This document shows, piece by piece, positions 36,999-45,451 of a DNA stretch of 64,000 nucleotides (positions within the stretch are counted from its first letter, which is position 1; each line of letters opens with the position of its first letter). Source of the DNA: Aliamphritea ceti (GTDB lineage: Bacteria; Pseudomonadota; Gammaproteobacteria; Pseudomonadales; Balneatricaceae); NCBI RefSeq assembly GCF_024347215.1, contig NZ_AP025282.1:5084001-5148000 (forward strand), given 5' to 3'. Under the pieces are notes generated by a model. It saw only the letters and a program-made list of their open reading frames with translations. It had not been told where the DNA came from and did not search any database. The translations under genes and the position numbers were made by a program.

Positions 36999-37027
36999 TC
37001 ACCGCCGGACTTAAAAACCGGCGGTGA
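36999..37027 (+). repeat. Perfect 10-base inverted repeat between carbonic anhydrase and crcB
   Basis: TCACCGCCGG (36999-37008) and CCGGCGGTGA (37018-37027) form a stem with a 9-base loop, nine bases after the anhydrase stop and 20 before crcB. There is no T tail, so a terminator or attenuator role is uncertain. Confidence 0.7.
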
Positions 37028-37046
37028 ACCTATACCGGTCACTCTC

Positions 37047-37433
37047 ATGAATCCAGCTATGCTCTTCAGTCTCGCTTCCGGTGCAACCCTGGGAGCATTA
37101 CTGCGCTGGTGGCTAAGCATTAAGTTCAACCATTTCAATGAGCAGCTGATTATCGGGACGCTTCTGGCAAACATGGCCGCCTGCTTACTGCTTGGTTTTT
37201 ATCTTGGCAGCGGTACAGAAAAAAGCTTTATATCTCCATTGCTAAAGCTGGCATTTGTCAGTGGCTTCCTTGGCTCTCTTTCGACATTCTCCACGTTTAT
37301 TGGCGAAACCCATCAACACCTGATACTTAGAGACTGGTTCAAATTCTGGCTGAACTTTAACCTTCAAATCGGTCTAGGTATTGGTATGTTGCAGCTGGGT
37401 AAAAGCCTCGGTAGCCTATGGCGATGGACCTGA
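37047..37433 (+). CDS. crcB: Fluoride channel CrcB/Fluc
   Basis: This is a four-helix fluoride exporter subunit of 128 residues in the inner membrane. The signature SGFLGSLSTFSTFIGE (about 71-86) contains the fluoride-pathway phenylalanines and threonine/serine residues. GATLGALLRWWLS and IIGTLLANMAACLLLGFYLG are typical. It functions as a dual-topology dimer. No crcB-type fluoride riboswitch is recognisable upstream. A transporter-like membrane-protein gene follows after 14 bases. Confidence 0.92.
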   Translation: MNPAMLFSLASGATLGALLRWWLSIKFNHFNEQLIIGTLLANMAACLLLGFYLGSGTEKSFISPLLKLAFVSGFLGSLSTFSTFIGETHQHLILRDWFKFWLNFNLQIGLGIGMLQLGKSLGSLWRWT

Positions 37434-37447
37434 ACGGATAATCAACC

Positions 37448-38584
37448 ATGCAATTATTTTCTCGCCTTCCCTTCGAACTTTTGGCAACACCGCTGGCGTC
37501 AATTTTTGGCAGTGGTTTTCTGGTCATAGTGCCGGTGCTAGCGCAGAGTGCCGGACCTTACATGCCAGTGGCAATGGCCGCGGTCTGTTTACTGGCCTAT
37601 CTGGTGGGTAGCATTATCCGTCACAACATCCGTGTTGCTGAACCGCTTCTCGCTGAAGGGTCCGACCAGGTACTCAAAGTGATCGAGCGCAGTGCGGATA
37701 TCAGTATTGTTATCGCCTACGTCATTTCCATCACCCTCTACCTGCATATACTCGCTTCTTTTGTACTCGCTGGTATTGGTCAGGACACTCCCTTATATAA
37801 CAACCTGCTGACCTCAGCGGTGATTATCTTAATTGCAGGTGTAGGTATATGGCGCGGCCTGGGGGTGCTCGGCTTTATGGAAAAATGGGCACTTTATGTC
37901 ACCTTTCTGCTCATTGCGCTGGTGTTGGCAGGATTCGGGCTGTTTGATTTTCAAGCCTGGCAACAAAACAACTTACAGCTGCCGACGGTCGATTTTTCAA
38001 ACCTATGGTATACCTGCAGTATCATTGCCGGCACCCTGATTGTGGTGCAGGGTTTTGAAACGCCACGCTATCTGGGCCAGCAATATGCCGCAGACTTACG
38101 GATACAGGCATCACGACAGTCACAAATTATATCCAGCATTATCTATATCCTGTTTGTATCCTTGGCAATGCCGCTGGTTCCTTCACTTAATGGCATCTTC
38201 GACGACCATAGCCTGATTACTCTGGCAGGCTTATCGGTATTCGGTTTTCTTCCCGCCGCAGTGATCTTCGCAGCAGTACTGAGTCAGTTTTCAGCCGCCG
38301 TCGCAGACACGCTGGCTGCCAGTGGCAACCTGGATGAAATTTCTGCCAAGCGCATCAGTGCGCCGGTCAGTTATCTGCTCATCGCTGGCTTTGCATTACT
38401 GCTCACCTGGAGCGCCGATACCTTTGAAATTCTTGCGCTGGCCTCCAGAGCCTTTGCCGCCTATTACGGCTTGCAATGCCTGGTTGCCTGGCGAGCGAGT
38501 GAATCAGCACAGGTAAAAGCAGCCAGCCTTATACTCGCGGCAATCATGCTTTATATTGTTATTTTTGCCGTACCCGTTGGTTAA
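37448..38584 (+). CDS. Multi-spanning membrane transporter-like protein
   Basis: The 378-residue protein has about ten membrane helices. The helix pattern and motifs (IFGSGFLVIVPVLAQSAGPYMPVAMA at helix 1, GTLIVVQGFETPRYLG in the middle) resemble the APC/LeuT superfamily, but I cannot name a family. The broken-helix glycine motif near residue 20 supports that fold. It lies between crcB and marC with short gaps and is probably cotranscribed with them. Confidence 0.7.
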   Translation: MQLFSRLPFELLATPLASIFGSGFLVIVPVLAQSAGPYMPVAMAAVCLLAYLVGSIIRHNIRVAEPLLAEGSDQVLKVIERSADISIVIAYVISITLYLHILASFVLAGIGQDTPLYNNLLTSAVIILIAGVGIWRGLGVLGFMEKWALYVTFLLIALVLAGFGLFDFQAWQQNNLQLPTVDFSNLWYTCSIIAGTLIVVQGFETPRYLGQQYAADLRIQASRQSQIISSIIYILFVSLAMPLVPSLNGIFDDHSLITLAGLSVFGFLPAAVIFAAVLSQFSAAVADTLAASGNLDEISAKRISAPVSYLLIAGFALLLTWSADTFEILALASRAFAAYYGLQCLVAWRASESAQVKAASLILAAIMLYIVIFAVPVG

Positions 38585-38613
38585 AATCACCAGATCTAAT
38601 AAGAGAATGTTTT

Positions 38614-39252
38614 ATGGAAAACATAGTGTTACACGCAGCTACGGTCTTCATGGGCTTTTTTGCCATCATGAATCCAATTGCCAATGTTCCGGTCTTTCTG
38701 GGGCTGACCAGCAATGATGACACCAAGACAACCCGGGCGGTTGCATTCCGTTCGTTGTTAATTGCTTTCATCGTAATTGCAGTCTTTTCTGTTGCAGGCA
38801 AATATATCTTCCAACTGTTTGGCCTGAGCCTGCCTGCTTTTCGTATTACCGGTGGCATTCTGGTATTTCTGATCGGCTTTCATATGCTGCAGGGCAACCA
38901 GTCTAAAGTGCAGCAGCCTAATGAATGTAAAGATGAGTCAAAGGCCAAAGAAGCAGCACTTGGTGTTGCCGTCTCGCCATTAGCCATGCCCATTCTGGCA
39001 GGCCCGGGCACTATAGCGACAGCAATGAACTTCGCTTCGGGTGGCGGTGTAACCGAATTAATCACCACCATCGGCATGTTCGCTGTACTCTGCATTATTA
39101 CTTATGTTTTCTTTGTTTCAGGTGAAAGATTAGTTCGCTTCATTGGTGAAAACGCTCTGCAAGTCGTTACCCGTATGATGGGTCTGATTCTCGCGGTAAT
39201 CGGTACGCAAATGGCGATTGAAGGTATTCAGGGCGCCTTTAAGCTCACCTAA
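38614..39252 (+). CDS. MarC/YchE-family membrane protein
   Basis: The 212-residue inner-membrane protein has six predicted helices and matches MarC/UPF0056: FFAIMNPIANVPVFLGLT at the N-terminus, FRITGGILVFLIGFHML, and SPLAMPILAGPGTIATAM in the centre. The function of the family is unsettled; the older link to antibiotic resistance was not confirmed. It is the last gene of the crcB-linked group, before a terminator. Confidence 0.9.
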   Translation: MENIVLHAATVFMGFFAIMNPIANVPVFLGLTSNDDTKTTRAVAFRSLLIAFIVIAVFSVAGKYIFQLFGLSLPAFRITGGILVFLIGFHMLQGNQSKVQQPNECKDESKAKEAALGVAVSPLAMPILAGPGTIATAMNFASGGGVTELITTIGMFAVLCIITYVFFVSGERLVRFIGENALQVVTRMMGLILAVIGTQMAIEGIQGAFKLT

Positions 39253-39271
39253 ATTATTAGTATCTGAAAAC

Positions 39272-39305
39272 AAAAATGCCGGCTATATAAGCCGGCATTT
39301 TTATG
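39272..39305. terminator. Bidirectional terminator between marC-like gene and glmS
   Basis: AAAAATGCCGGCT (39272-39284) pairs with AGCCGGCATTTTT (39290-39302) around a 5-base loop, giving T tracts on both strands. Confidence 0.92.
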
Positions 39306-39328
39306 ACTGCTAAATACACTTAACAGCT

Positions 39329-41167
39329 TTATTCCACCGTCACCGATTTCGCCAGATTTCGCGGCTGATCAACATCAGTACCTTTCAGAACTGCTACGTA
39401 ATAAGACAGCAATTGTAATGGAATCGAATACACAATCGGTGCCATGTCTTTGCAAACATCAGGAAGGGTCAGCAGATAACAGCTGTCATCACCATCTTCA
39501 ATCTGTATCCGGCTATCGGCAAACAGGAATAACTGGCCGCCACGGGCGCGGACTTCTTCCAGATTAGCCTGCAGTTTTTCCAGCAAAGAGTTATTTGGCG
39601 CAACCGCAACAATCGGCATATCTTCATCTACCAGTGCCAGCGGGCCATGCTTAAGCTCACCGGCAGGATAGGCTTCAGCATGAATATAAGAGATTTCCTT
39701 TAGCTTCAGCGCACCTTCTACTGCTACCGGAAACATAGTACCGCGCCCCAGAAACAGAGAATGGTTTTTATCGACGAAACGCTCTGCCATCTGCTGAATA
39801 TCCGCATCCATCTTCAGCACTTCATCACACAATGCAGACAAACCTTCCAGCTTTTCGATCATATCCGCTTCAGCTGCTTCGCTAAAACCAGTACGACGCG
39901 CCAGAATAAGAGTAGTCAGCATCAGGGCAACCAGTTGACTGGTAAAAGCCTTAGTTGAAGCCACACCAATTTCAGGCCCCGCATTGGTCATCAGACACAA
40001 ATCTGACTCACGTACTAAAGAGCTGCCAGGTACGTTACAGATGACCAGCGACGCCAGGTAGCCCTGTGTTTTAGCATCCCGCAGTGCGGCCAGCGTATCT
40101 GCCGTTTCACCGGACTGAGAAATAGTCAGGAACAGAGTTCCCGGCAAACAAACCGTGCGGCGATAACGGAATTCACTGGCTACATCTACCATGCAAGGAA
40201 TTCCCGCATGCCGTTCAATCCAGTATTTCGCCACCATACCTGCATTAAAGCTGGTACCGCAGGCAACGATCTGAATACATTTAACCTGATCAAATAGCTC
40301 GCTGGAATCAGCACCGAACACCTGTTCCAGCACTTTACCTTTACTGATACGGCCTTCCAGAACAGCGTCAATTACCTTTGGCTGTTCGTAAATTTCTTTC
40401 AGCATGTAATGACGATATTCACCTTTATCGGCAACATCATGGCCATGCTCAAACTGCTGTACTTCACGGGCAACGTTCTGACCATCAGTATCTTCAACTG
40501 CAATTTCATGCAGACTGATAACCGCCAGATCACCTTCTTCCAGATAAATAAAACGGTCCGTAACCTGGAGCAGTGCCAGCGGATCGGAGGCTATGAAGTT
40601 TTCTTCCACGCCAACGCCAATCACCAACGGGCTGCCCATACGGGTAGCAATCAGACGATCAGGCTGTTGCTGATCAATAACAGCCAGTGCATACGCGCCA
40701 TGCAGACGTTTAACCGTGCTTTTAACAGCAGCAAGTAAGTTATCGCCCTTGCTGACAGCACGGTGAATCAGATGGGTCACAACTTCAGTATCAGTGTCCG
40801 ACAAAAACTCATAGCCGTCTGCCTGTAGCTCTGTACGTAATGCGGCATGATTTTCAATGATGCCGTTATGCACGATAGCAATGCGGTCACCGGATAAATG
40901 CGGGTGCGCATTTCGCTGTTCCGGCTTACCATGAGTGGCCCAACGGGTATGCGCGATACCCAGAGTTCCCGGCAGCGACTGCTGTTGCAAGGCATTATCC
41001 AGTTCAGCAACTTTACCCAGGCGCTTCAGCGCCGCCAGGCTATCATCAGCTGCGTTATACACTGCCATACCGGCTGAATCATACCCCCGGTACTCAAGAC
41101 GTTTCAGGCCTTCCAGCAGGATAGCCGCTATATTTCGACTGGCAATTGCGCCAACGATTCCACACAT
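39329..41167 (-). CDS. glmS: Glutamine--fructose-6-phosphate aminotransferase
   Basis: GlmS makes glucosamine-6-phosphate from fructose-6-phosphate and glutamine, the entry to cell-wall amino sugars. The 612 residues have the N-terminal class II amidotransferase with nucleophile Cys2 (MCGIVGAIASRN), the TRWATHGKP loop, and two SIS domains (GTSFNAGMVAKYW, SQSGETADTLAAL). The C-terminus PRNLAKSVTVE is invariant in the family. It lies 26 bases after glmU on the same strand, the usual glmUS operon. Confidence 0.96.
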   Translation of the reverse strand: MCGIVGAIASRNIAAILLEGLKRLEYRGYDSAGMAVYNAADDSLAALKRLGKVAELDNALQQQSLPGTLGIAHTRWATHGKPEQRNAHPHLSGDRIAIVHNGIIENHAALRTELQADGYEFLSDTDTEVVTHLIHRAVSKGDNLLAAVKSTVKRLHGAYALAVIDQQQPDRLIATRMGSPLVIGVGVEENFIASDPLALLQVTDRFIYLEEGDLAVISLHEIAVEDTDGQNVAREVQQFEHGHDVADKGEYRHYMLKEIYEQPKVIDAVLEGRISKGKVLEQVFGADSSELFDQVKCIQIVACGTSFNAGMVAKYWIERHAGIPCMVDVASEFRYRRTVCLPGTLFLTISQSGETADTLAALRDAKTQGYLASLVICNVPGSSLVRESDLCLMTNAGPEIGVASTKAFTSQLVALMLTTLILARRTGFSEAAEADMIEKLEGLSALCDEVLKMDADIQQMAERFVDKNHSLFLGRGTMFPVAVEGALKLKEISYIHAEAYPAGELKHGPLALVDEDMPIVAVAPNNSLLEKLQANLEEVRARGGQLFLFADSRIQIEDGDDSCYLLTLPDVCKDMAPIVYSIPLQLLSYYVAVLKGTDVDQPRNLAKSVTVE

Positions 41168-41193
41168 ATCATCTATTCCTTTTGATGCAGTTA

Positions 41194-42576
41194 TTACTGG
41201 TCTTTAGCGGCTTTCTGGTCCACCGGACGCTGCCAGTTTTTAATATTTGTCTGACGGGCACGGGTCACCGCCAACTCTGCATCATTTACATTTTTACTCA
41301 CTGTTGAACCGGCACCTACGGTGGCGTTTTCACCGATTTTAACCGGCGCTACCAACGCGGTATTTGAGCCAATAAAGGCACCGGCACCAATCTCAGTCTT
41401 AAATTTATTTACACCGTCGTAATTGCAGGTAATGGTACCGGCACCAATATTGGCACCAGGTCCAACATCCGCATCACCCACATAACTAAGGTGATTTACT
41501 TTACTGCCTTCACCAATGTTGGCTTTCTTCGTTTCAACAAAGTTGCCAACTTTAGCACCCAGTGCCAAACGGCTACCAGGACGCAGGCGGGCAAATGGCC
41601 CGATATCAGAATTACCAGCCAGCTCAGCCTGCTCCAGTATCGAGTTCGCCTTAATATGGCAACCATCGCCGATCACTGAGTCTTCAATGACACAGCCAGA
41701 CTCGATTGTGACCTTATTACCCAGGATAACCTTGCCTTTAAACACAACGTTGATATCCAGACTGACATCCGTGCCAACGGTCAGTTCACCACGCACATCC
41801 AGGCGCGCCGGATCTGCCAGAGTAACCCCCTGCTCCATCAGCGCACGGGACTGCTGTAACTGATACCAACGCTCCAGTTCAGCCTGTTGCATGCGGTTAT
41901 TAATGCCCTGTACTTCCTGCTCAGTGTCTGGCTGGATAGTTTTGACATTCATACCCGAGGCCGCTGCCATCGCGATTACATCCGTCAGATAATATTCGCC
42001 CTGCGCATTATCGGAAGATAACTGAGGCAGCCATTCATGCAGTTTGCTGGCTGCAACTGCCAGAATACCGGTATTTACTTCAGTAATTTCCAACTGATCC
42101 GGATTTGCATCTTTATGTTCAACAATCGCGCTCACACGGGCCTGTTCATCACGTACGATACGGCCGTAGCCTGTCGGATCATCCAGCTTCACCGTCAGCA
42201 AGGCAAAATCACCCTGCTCAGCAATTTCTACCAGACGTGCCATTGTTTCAGCTTTTGTCAGCGGCACATCGCCATACAGAATCAGCGCCACTGAATCCGC
42301 AGCAATATTTGGCATCGCCTGGGCCACAGCATGGCCAGTGCCTAACTGTTCAGCCTGAACCGCAAATGTCAGTTCCTGACCAGACAGTTCTGCTTTTAAA
42401 TGCTCTGCACCATGACCAATCACCACATGGGCATTATTCGCAGGTAACTGGTTCGCTGCATCTATTACCCACTGCACCATCGGCTTGCCGGCAATCTTAT
42501 GCAGAACTTTAGGTAATGAAGACTTCATGCGGCTGCCCTGACCGGCAGCAAGAATAATAGTATTGAGGGTTGTCAA
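41194..42576 (-). CDS. glmU: Bifunctional UDP-GlcNAc pyrophosphorylase/GlcN-1-P acetyltransferase
   Basis: GlmU makes UDP-GlcNAc for peptidoglycan and LPS. The N-terminal nucleotidyltransferase domain (1-230) has LAAGQGSRMKSSLPKVLH and LYGDVPL. The C-terminal left-handed beta-helix acetyltransferase (about 250-455) has hexapeptide repeats and the NYDGVNKFKTEIG and FIGSNTALVAPVKIG segments. At 460 residues it is full length. It starts the glmUS operon and is divergent from a TrmB-type regulator. Confidence 0.96.
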   Translation of the reverse strand: MTTLNTIILAAGQGSRMKSSLPKVLHKIAGKPMVQWVIDAANQLPANNAHVVIGHGAEHLKAELSGQELTFAVQAEQLGTGHAVAQAMPNIAADSVALILYGDVPLTKAETMARLVEIAEQGDFALLTVKLDDPTGYGRIVRDEQARVSAIVEHKDANPDQLEITEVNTGILAVAASKLHEWLPQLSSDNAQGEYYLTDVIAMAAASGMNVKTIQPDTEQEVQGINNRMQQAELERWYQLQQSRALMEQGVTLADPARLDVRGELTVGTDVSLDINVVFKGKVILGNKVTIESGCVIEDSVIGDGCHIKANSILEQAELAGNSDIGPFARLRPGSRLALGAKVGNFVETKKANIGEGSKVNHLSYVGDADVGPGANIGAGTITCNYDGVNKFKTEIGAGAFIGSNTALVAPVKIGENATVGAGSTVSKNVNDAELAVTRARQTNIKNWQRPVDQKAAKDQ

Positions 42577-42730
42577 AACAGAGGCATCCTTGAAAGAATT
42601 TTTTTACTGGGCCAGGTCAATTCCAATTGACATAACCTTATGAATGATTGCACTTTAAGCGATACAGAAACAGATGCAATACAAATTGTCACAAAAAAAA
42701 TGACAAATAAACTGGCAGATAATACCGGCT

Positions 42731-43471
42731 ATGAATGATCACATCTTCGAACTGCTCGACCTTTCCAAACGGGAAGTCAAAATTTACCGGGCCCTGTTAG
42801 CACTGGGGCCCAGCTCAATTCGGGTAATTGCTGAGAAATCCGGCATCAACCGCGGCACCACTTACGAATGCCTGAAAGCATTACAAAGCAAAGGTGTCAT
42901 TAGCTATCTGCCAAAGGGTAAACGACGTCTGTTCTCCCCGCGGGAGCCTGACGTACTGTTGCAGCTGGCTCAGGATAAACAACGTAACCTGGATCAGGCC
43001 ATTGATCAGCTGAAGACCCGGGTAATTCCTGACATGCATCATCTGATGCCTGATTTTAACGCTGCCAACGTCAGCTATTATGAAGGCGATGCCGGAATAG
43101 AATGGGTATTACGGGACATTCTCAGCACTGTTTCTGCACAGGAAAACAAACAATATTCGATTTTTTCATCCAAGCCTATCCGGGCACATCTTTACCGGCC
43201 TTTTCCAAACTTTACCTTGCAACGTATCCAGCGCGGTATTGAAGTGAAGGTAATTGCCATCGGTGACGGCGGTGAAGATGCCGAATTAAGCGAACGTAAA
43301 TGGATTAAAACTGACGGCCCGGTAGATGCTGCTTATATCGCTATCTATCCACCTAAGTGCGCGATCATTTCATTAGCATCGCATAACTATCCAACAGCCG
43401 TTGTGATCGATTCAAAAGAAGTCGCAGCGGCGCAACAAATCATTTTTCAGACCTTATGGGGGCTGTTATAA
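42731..43471 (+). CDS. TrmB-family transcriptional regulator
   Basis: The 246-residue protein has an N-terminal TrmB-type winged helix (LLDLSKREVKIYRALLALGPSSIRVIAEKSGINRGTTYECLKALQSKGVI) and a C-terminal sensor domain (about 100-246) of the phospholipase-D-like type seen in bacterial members. TrmB proteins are mostly archaeal sugar regulators; bacterial ones are less studied. It lies between glmU (divergent) and the bufferin locus. It may regulate amino-sugar genes, an inference from position only. Confidence 0.83.
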   Translation: MNDHIFELLDLSKREVKIYRALLALGPSSIRVIAEKSGINRGTTYECLKALQSKGVISYLPKGKRRLFSPREPDVLLQLAQDKQRNLDQAIDQLKTRVIPDMHHLMPDFNAANVSYYEGDAGIEWVLRDILSTVSAQENKQYSIFSSKPIRAHLYRPFPNFTLQRIQRGIEVKVIAIGDGGEDAELSERKWIKTDGPVDAAYIAIYPPKCAIISLASHNYPTAVVIDSKEVAAAQQIIFQTLWGLL

Positions 43472-43867
43472 CCGTAAAATATTTTCAGGTTCAGCCTTGT
43501 CTGAACCTGAAAAAAGCGAGATTTTCAGCTTCGGCTCAATATAAACATAAAAAAATACAGATTATTTTTCGCTCATTTCTATACCTTAAAACTTCCCTAC
43601 AGGCATTCAGGAACGCTCTGAACCGATAGCTCTACAACCCCTGCTATAGCTGAAATTACAGCATAATTTAACCTGCCATATTTAGACTGACTGCTATACT
43701 CATTTTCGTTGTTTGAAAAAATTTGGCTGTACAAAGAATCACTTAGAGTGCGTGTTTTCAGTTTTGTTTCATATAAGCGGACTAATTTTATATGGCACTG
43801 TGTGCACTCCAATATCTCGCTTCAATTGGAATCCAAGAAGCGTCTATTACCGTCAGGAGATTTAAAA
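43472..43867. other. Upstream region of the bufferin locus
   Basis: These 396 bases follow the TrmB gene. They contain a 13-base perfect inverted repeat (43482-43494 with 43501-43513) right after the TrmB stop, without a T tail on either side. The rest is AT-rich and should hold the bufA promoter; I could not assign a confident -35/-10 pair. CAGGAGAT, 9 bases before the bufA ATG, is a strong ribosome site. Confidence 0.6.
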
Positions 43868-44329
43868 ATGAATAAAAATATCAAACCTATGCTGAGTGGC
43901 GCTTCTGTTGCATTTGCGGCTGCTGCACTGGCTGGCTGTTCCGCAACTGCTGCTACTAACGATACTGCTAGCGCAGATGCAAACACTACCGATCTGGTAC
44001 ATTGCGCAGGCGTAAACGTATGTAAAGGTCACAACGACTGTGGCGGTGCGAACAACGCATGTGCTGGCCAGGGTTCTTGTAAAGGTACTGGTTTCGTAGG
44101 TATGCCTTCTAAAGCTTGTGCCGACATCGGTGGCAAGGTTCAGGACGACTGGCGTGGTGAAGTGGCTAAGGCTGACTTAGTTCACTGTAACGGTGTTAAC
44201 GTTTGTAAGGGTCACAACGACTGTGGCGGTGCGAACAACGCATGTGCAGGTCAGGGTTCTTGTAAAGGTACTGGTTTCGTAGCAATGGGCGCTAAAGCCT
44301 GTGCTGATGTTGGTGGTAAAGCTTCCTAA
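43868..44329 (+). CDS. BufA-type bufferin precursor lipoprotein with duplicated Cys-rich core
   Basis: The 153-residue exported protein sits directly upstream of BufB/BufC-type genes, as precursors of bufferin metal-binding RiPPs do. The start is ATG 43868 behind CAGGAGA; an upstream in-frame extension has no such site. The signal ends in a lipobox (ALAGC, Cys24), suggesting a lipid-anchored product. Two repeats (residues 42-90 and 103-151) each carry six cysteines (46/52/58/65/71/84 and 107/113/119/126/132/145) in DLVHC-x5-C-K-G-H-N-D-C and [12 protein letters not shown] contexts. In characterised bufferins, MNIO enzymes turn such cysteines into 5-thiooxazoles that bind copper. Here that is an inference. 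Assignment to a BufA subfamily is uncertain. Confidence 0.85.
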   Translation: MNKNIKPMLSGASVAFAAAALAGCSATAATNDTASADANTTDLVHCAGVNVCKGHNDCGGANNACAGQGSCKGTGFVGMPSKACADIGGKVQDDWRGEVAKADLVHCNGVNVCKGHNDCGGANNACAGQGSCKGTGFVAMGAKACADVGGKAS

Positions 44330-44353
44330 GAAGTTTCCCACAGGGGACAACAT

Positions 44354-44374
44354 CTAACCCCTTCGGGGGTTTTG
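44354..44374 (+). terminator. Small hairpin with TTCG loop after bufA
   Basis: AACCCC-TTCG-GGGGTT (44356-44371) with a short T run lies 27 bases after the precursor stop. The stem is short, so partial termination is more likely than full. This would give more precursor than enzyme transcript. Confidence 0.6.
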
Positions 44375-44379
44375 GTTAT

Positions 44380-44513
44380 GCGGATTATTGAAGTCTTTAT
44401 CAGGTTCACCTCGCAGGGCGAAAGCCCACTGATGTTCTGGCTTCAGTAATCCGCGTATTTCGTATCAGGCCCTGCCATTCGGCATCTTCTGCCGCTCCGG
44501 CACCTGATAACGA
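44380..44513 (+). ncRNA. Structured intergenic RNA region between precursor and BufB genes
   Basis: A 14-base stem (44380-44393 with 44441-44454, one wobble) encloses an inner stem (44399-44403 with 44429-44433) and a perfect GGGC-GAAA-GCCC hairpin (44416-44427). A second hairpin (44460-44469 with 44503-44513) with internal TGCC/GGCA pairing follows. This could be a regulatory leader for bufB, an RNA-processing site or an intergenic repeat element. No known class is recognised. Confidence 0.5.
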
Positions 44514-44590
44514 AGATTGCGCAACATCAGTATACCCCACTGTTATTTGTGCAATAATCTGTGAATCGCTGCTATTTGAAGGACCCTCTC

Positions 44591-45451
44591 ATGTCTAATG
44601 ACTTTCTCGGCTTTGGCTTAGGTCTGCGAACTGACCACTTCCATGACGTACTGGAAACCAAGCCTAAAAACATAGACTGGTTTGAGATTATCTCGGAAAA
44701 CTTCATGGTTGATGGCGGCAAGCCAAAATACTACCTGCACGCAATTCGCGAACATTACCCTATGGTGATGCATGGTGTATCTATGTCTCTGGGCTCAACT
44801 GACCCACTGGATATGGATTACATGAAACGCCTCAAGCAATTACACGATGAGTTACAGCCAGAATGGCTGTCAGATCATCTCTGCTGGACTGGCATCAACG
44901 GTATCAACACCCATGACCTGCTGCCCGTACCTTACACAGAAGAAGCCCTTGATCTGATGGTAGAGCGCATCAAACAGGCTCAGGACTATATGGGCCGGCA
45001 AATTCTGCTGGAAAACCCATCCAGCTATATCAGCTTTGACGAGTCAGCTATTCCTGAATGGGAGTTTCTCAGTGAGCTGACCCAGCGTGCCGATTGCCAT
45101 ATCCTGTTTGACGTAAACAACATTTATGTCAGCGCCCGTAACCACGGCTTCGATCCGTTGGAATACATAAAGAAAACACCGGTTGACCGGGTGAAGCAGT
45201 TCCACCTCGCCGGACATACAGACTACGGCGATTACATCATCGACACCCACGACCATGACGTACCTGATCCGGTCTGGGAATTGTATAAGGAAGCCCTGCT
45301 GCACTTTGGCCCGGTCAGTACGATGATCGAGCGCGATGGTAACATCCCACCCTTCGAAGACTTACGTGGTGAACTGCAAATTGCCCGTAGGATAGCCAAT
45401 GAAACCCTTAATCCCGAACAGCTGAAGCCCCGCTATCAGGAGGCTGTATGA
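44591..45451 (+). CDS. bufB: DUF692 multinuclear non-heme iron oxidase (BufB-type)
   Basis: This is a TIM-barrel MNIO enzyme of 286 residues that oxidises precursor cysteines. I use the ATG at 44591 (AAGGACC upstream) rather than one ten codons earlier. Metal-ligand motifs of the family are intact: EIISENFM, MHGVSMSLGS, DHLCWTG, LLENPSSYI, DVNNIYVSARNH, HLAGHTD, DTHDHDVPDPVWELY and MIERDGNIP. Its stop overlaps the bufC start by four bases, so the two are translationally coupled. It acts with BufC on the Cys-rich precursor encoded upstream. The modified positions are not known for this precursor. Confidence 0.93.
   Translation: MSNDFLGFGLGLRTDHFHDVLETKPKNIDWFEIISENFMVDGGKPKYYLHAIREHYPMVMHGVSMSLGSTDPLDMDYMKRLKQLHDELQPEWLSDHLCWTGINGINTHDLLPVPYTEEALDLMVERIKQAQDYMGRQILLENPSSYISFDESAIPEWEFLSELTQRADCHILFDVNNIYVSARNHGFDPLEYIKKTPVDRVKQFHLAGHTDYGDYIIDTHDHDVPDPVWELYKEALLHFGPVSTMIERDGNIPPFEDLRGELQIARRIANETLNPEQLKPRYQEAV

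Noticed and set aside
36991..37046. Fluoride riboswitch before crcB
   Set aside because: Only 56 bases with a simple hairpin; the pseudoknotted crcB motif sequence is absent.
43482..43513. Intrinsic terminator of the TrmB gene
   Set aside because: Strong stem but followed by A on the forward strand and no T run on the reverse strand.
43709..43867. N-terminal extension of the bufferin precursor from 43709
   Set aside because: The extension lacks signal-peptide character and the downstream ATG has a strong ribosome site followed by a lipoprotein signal.
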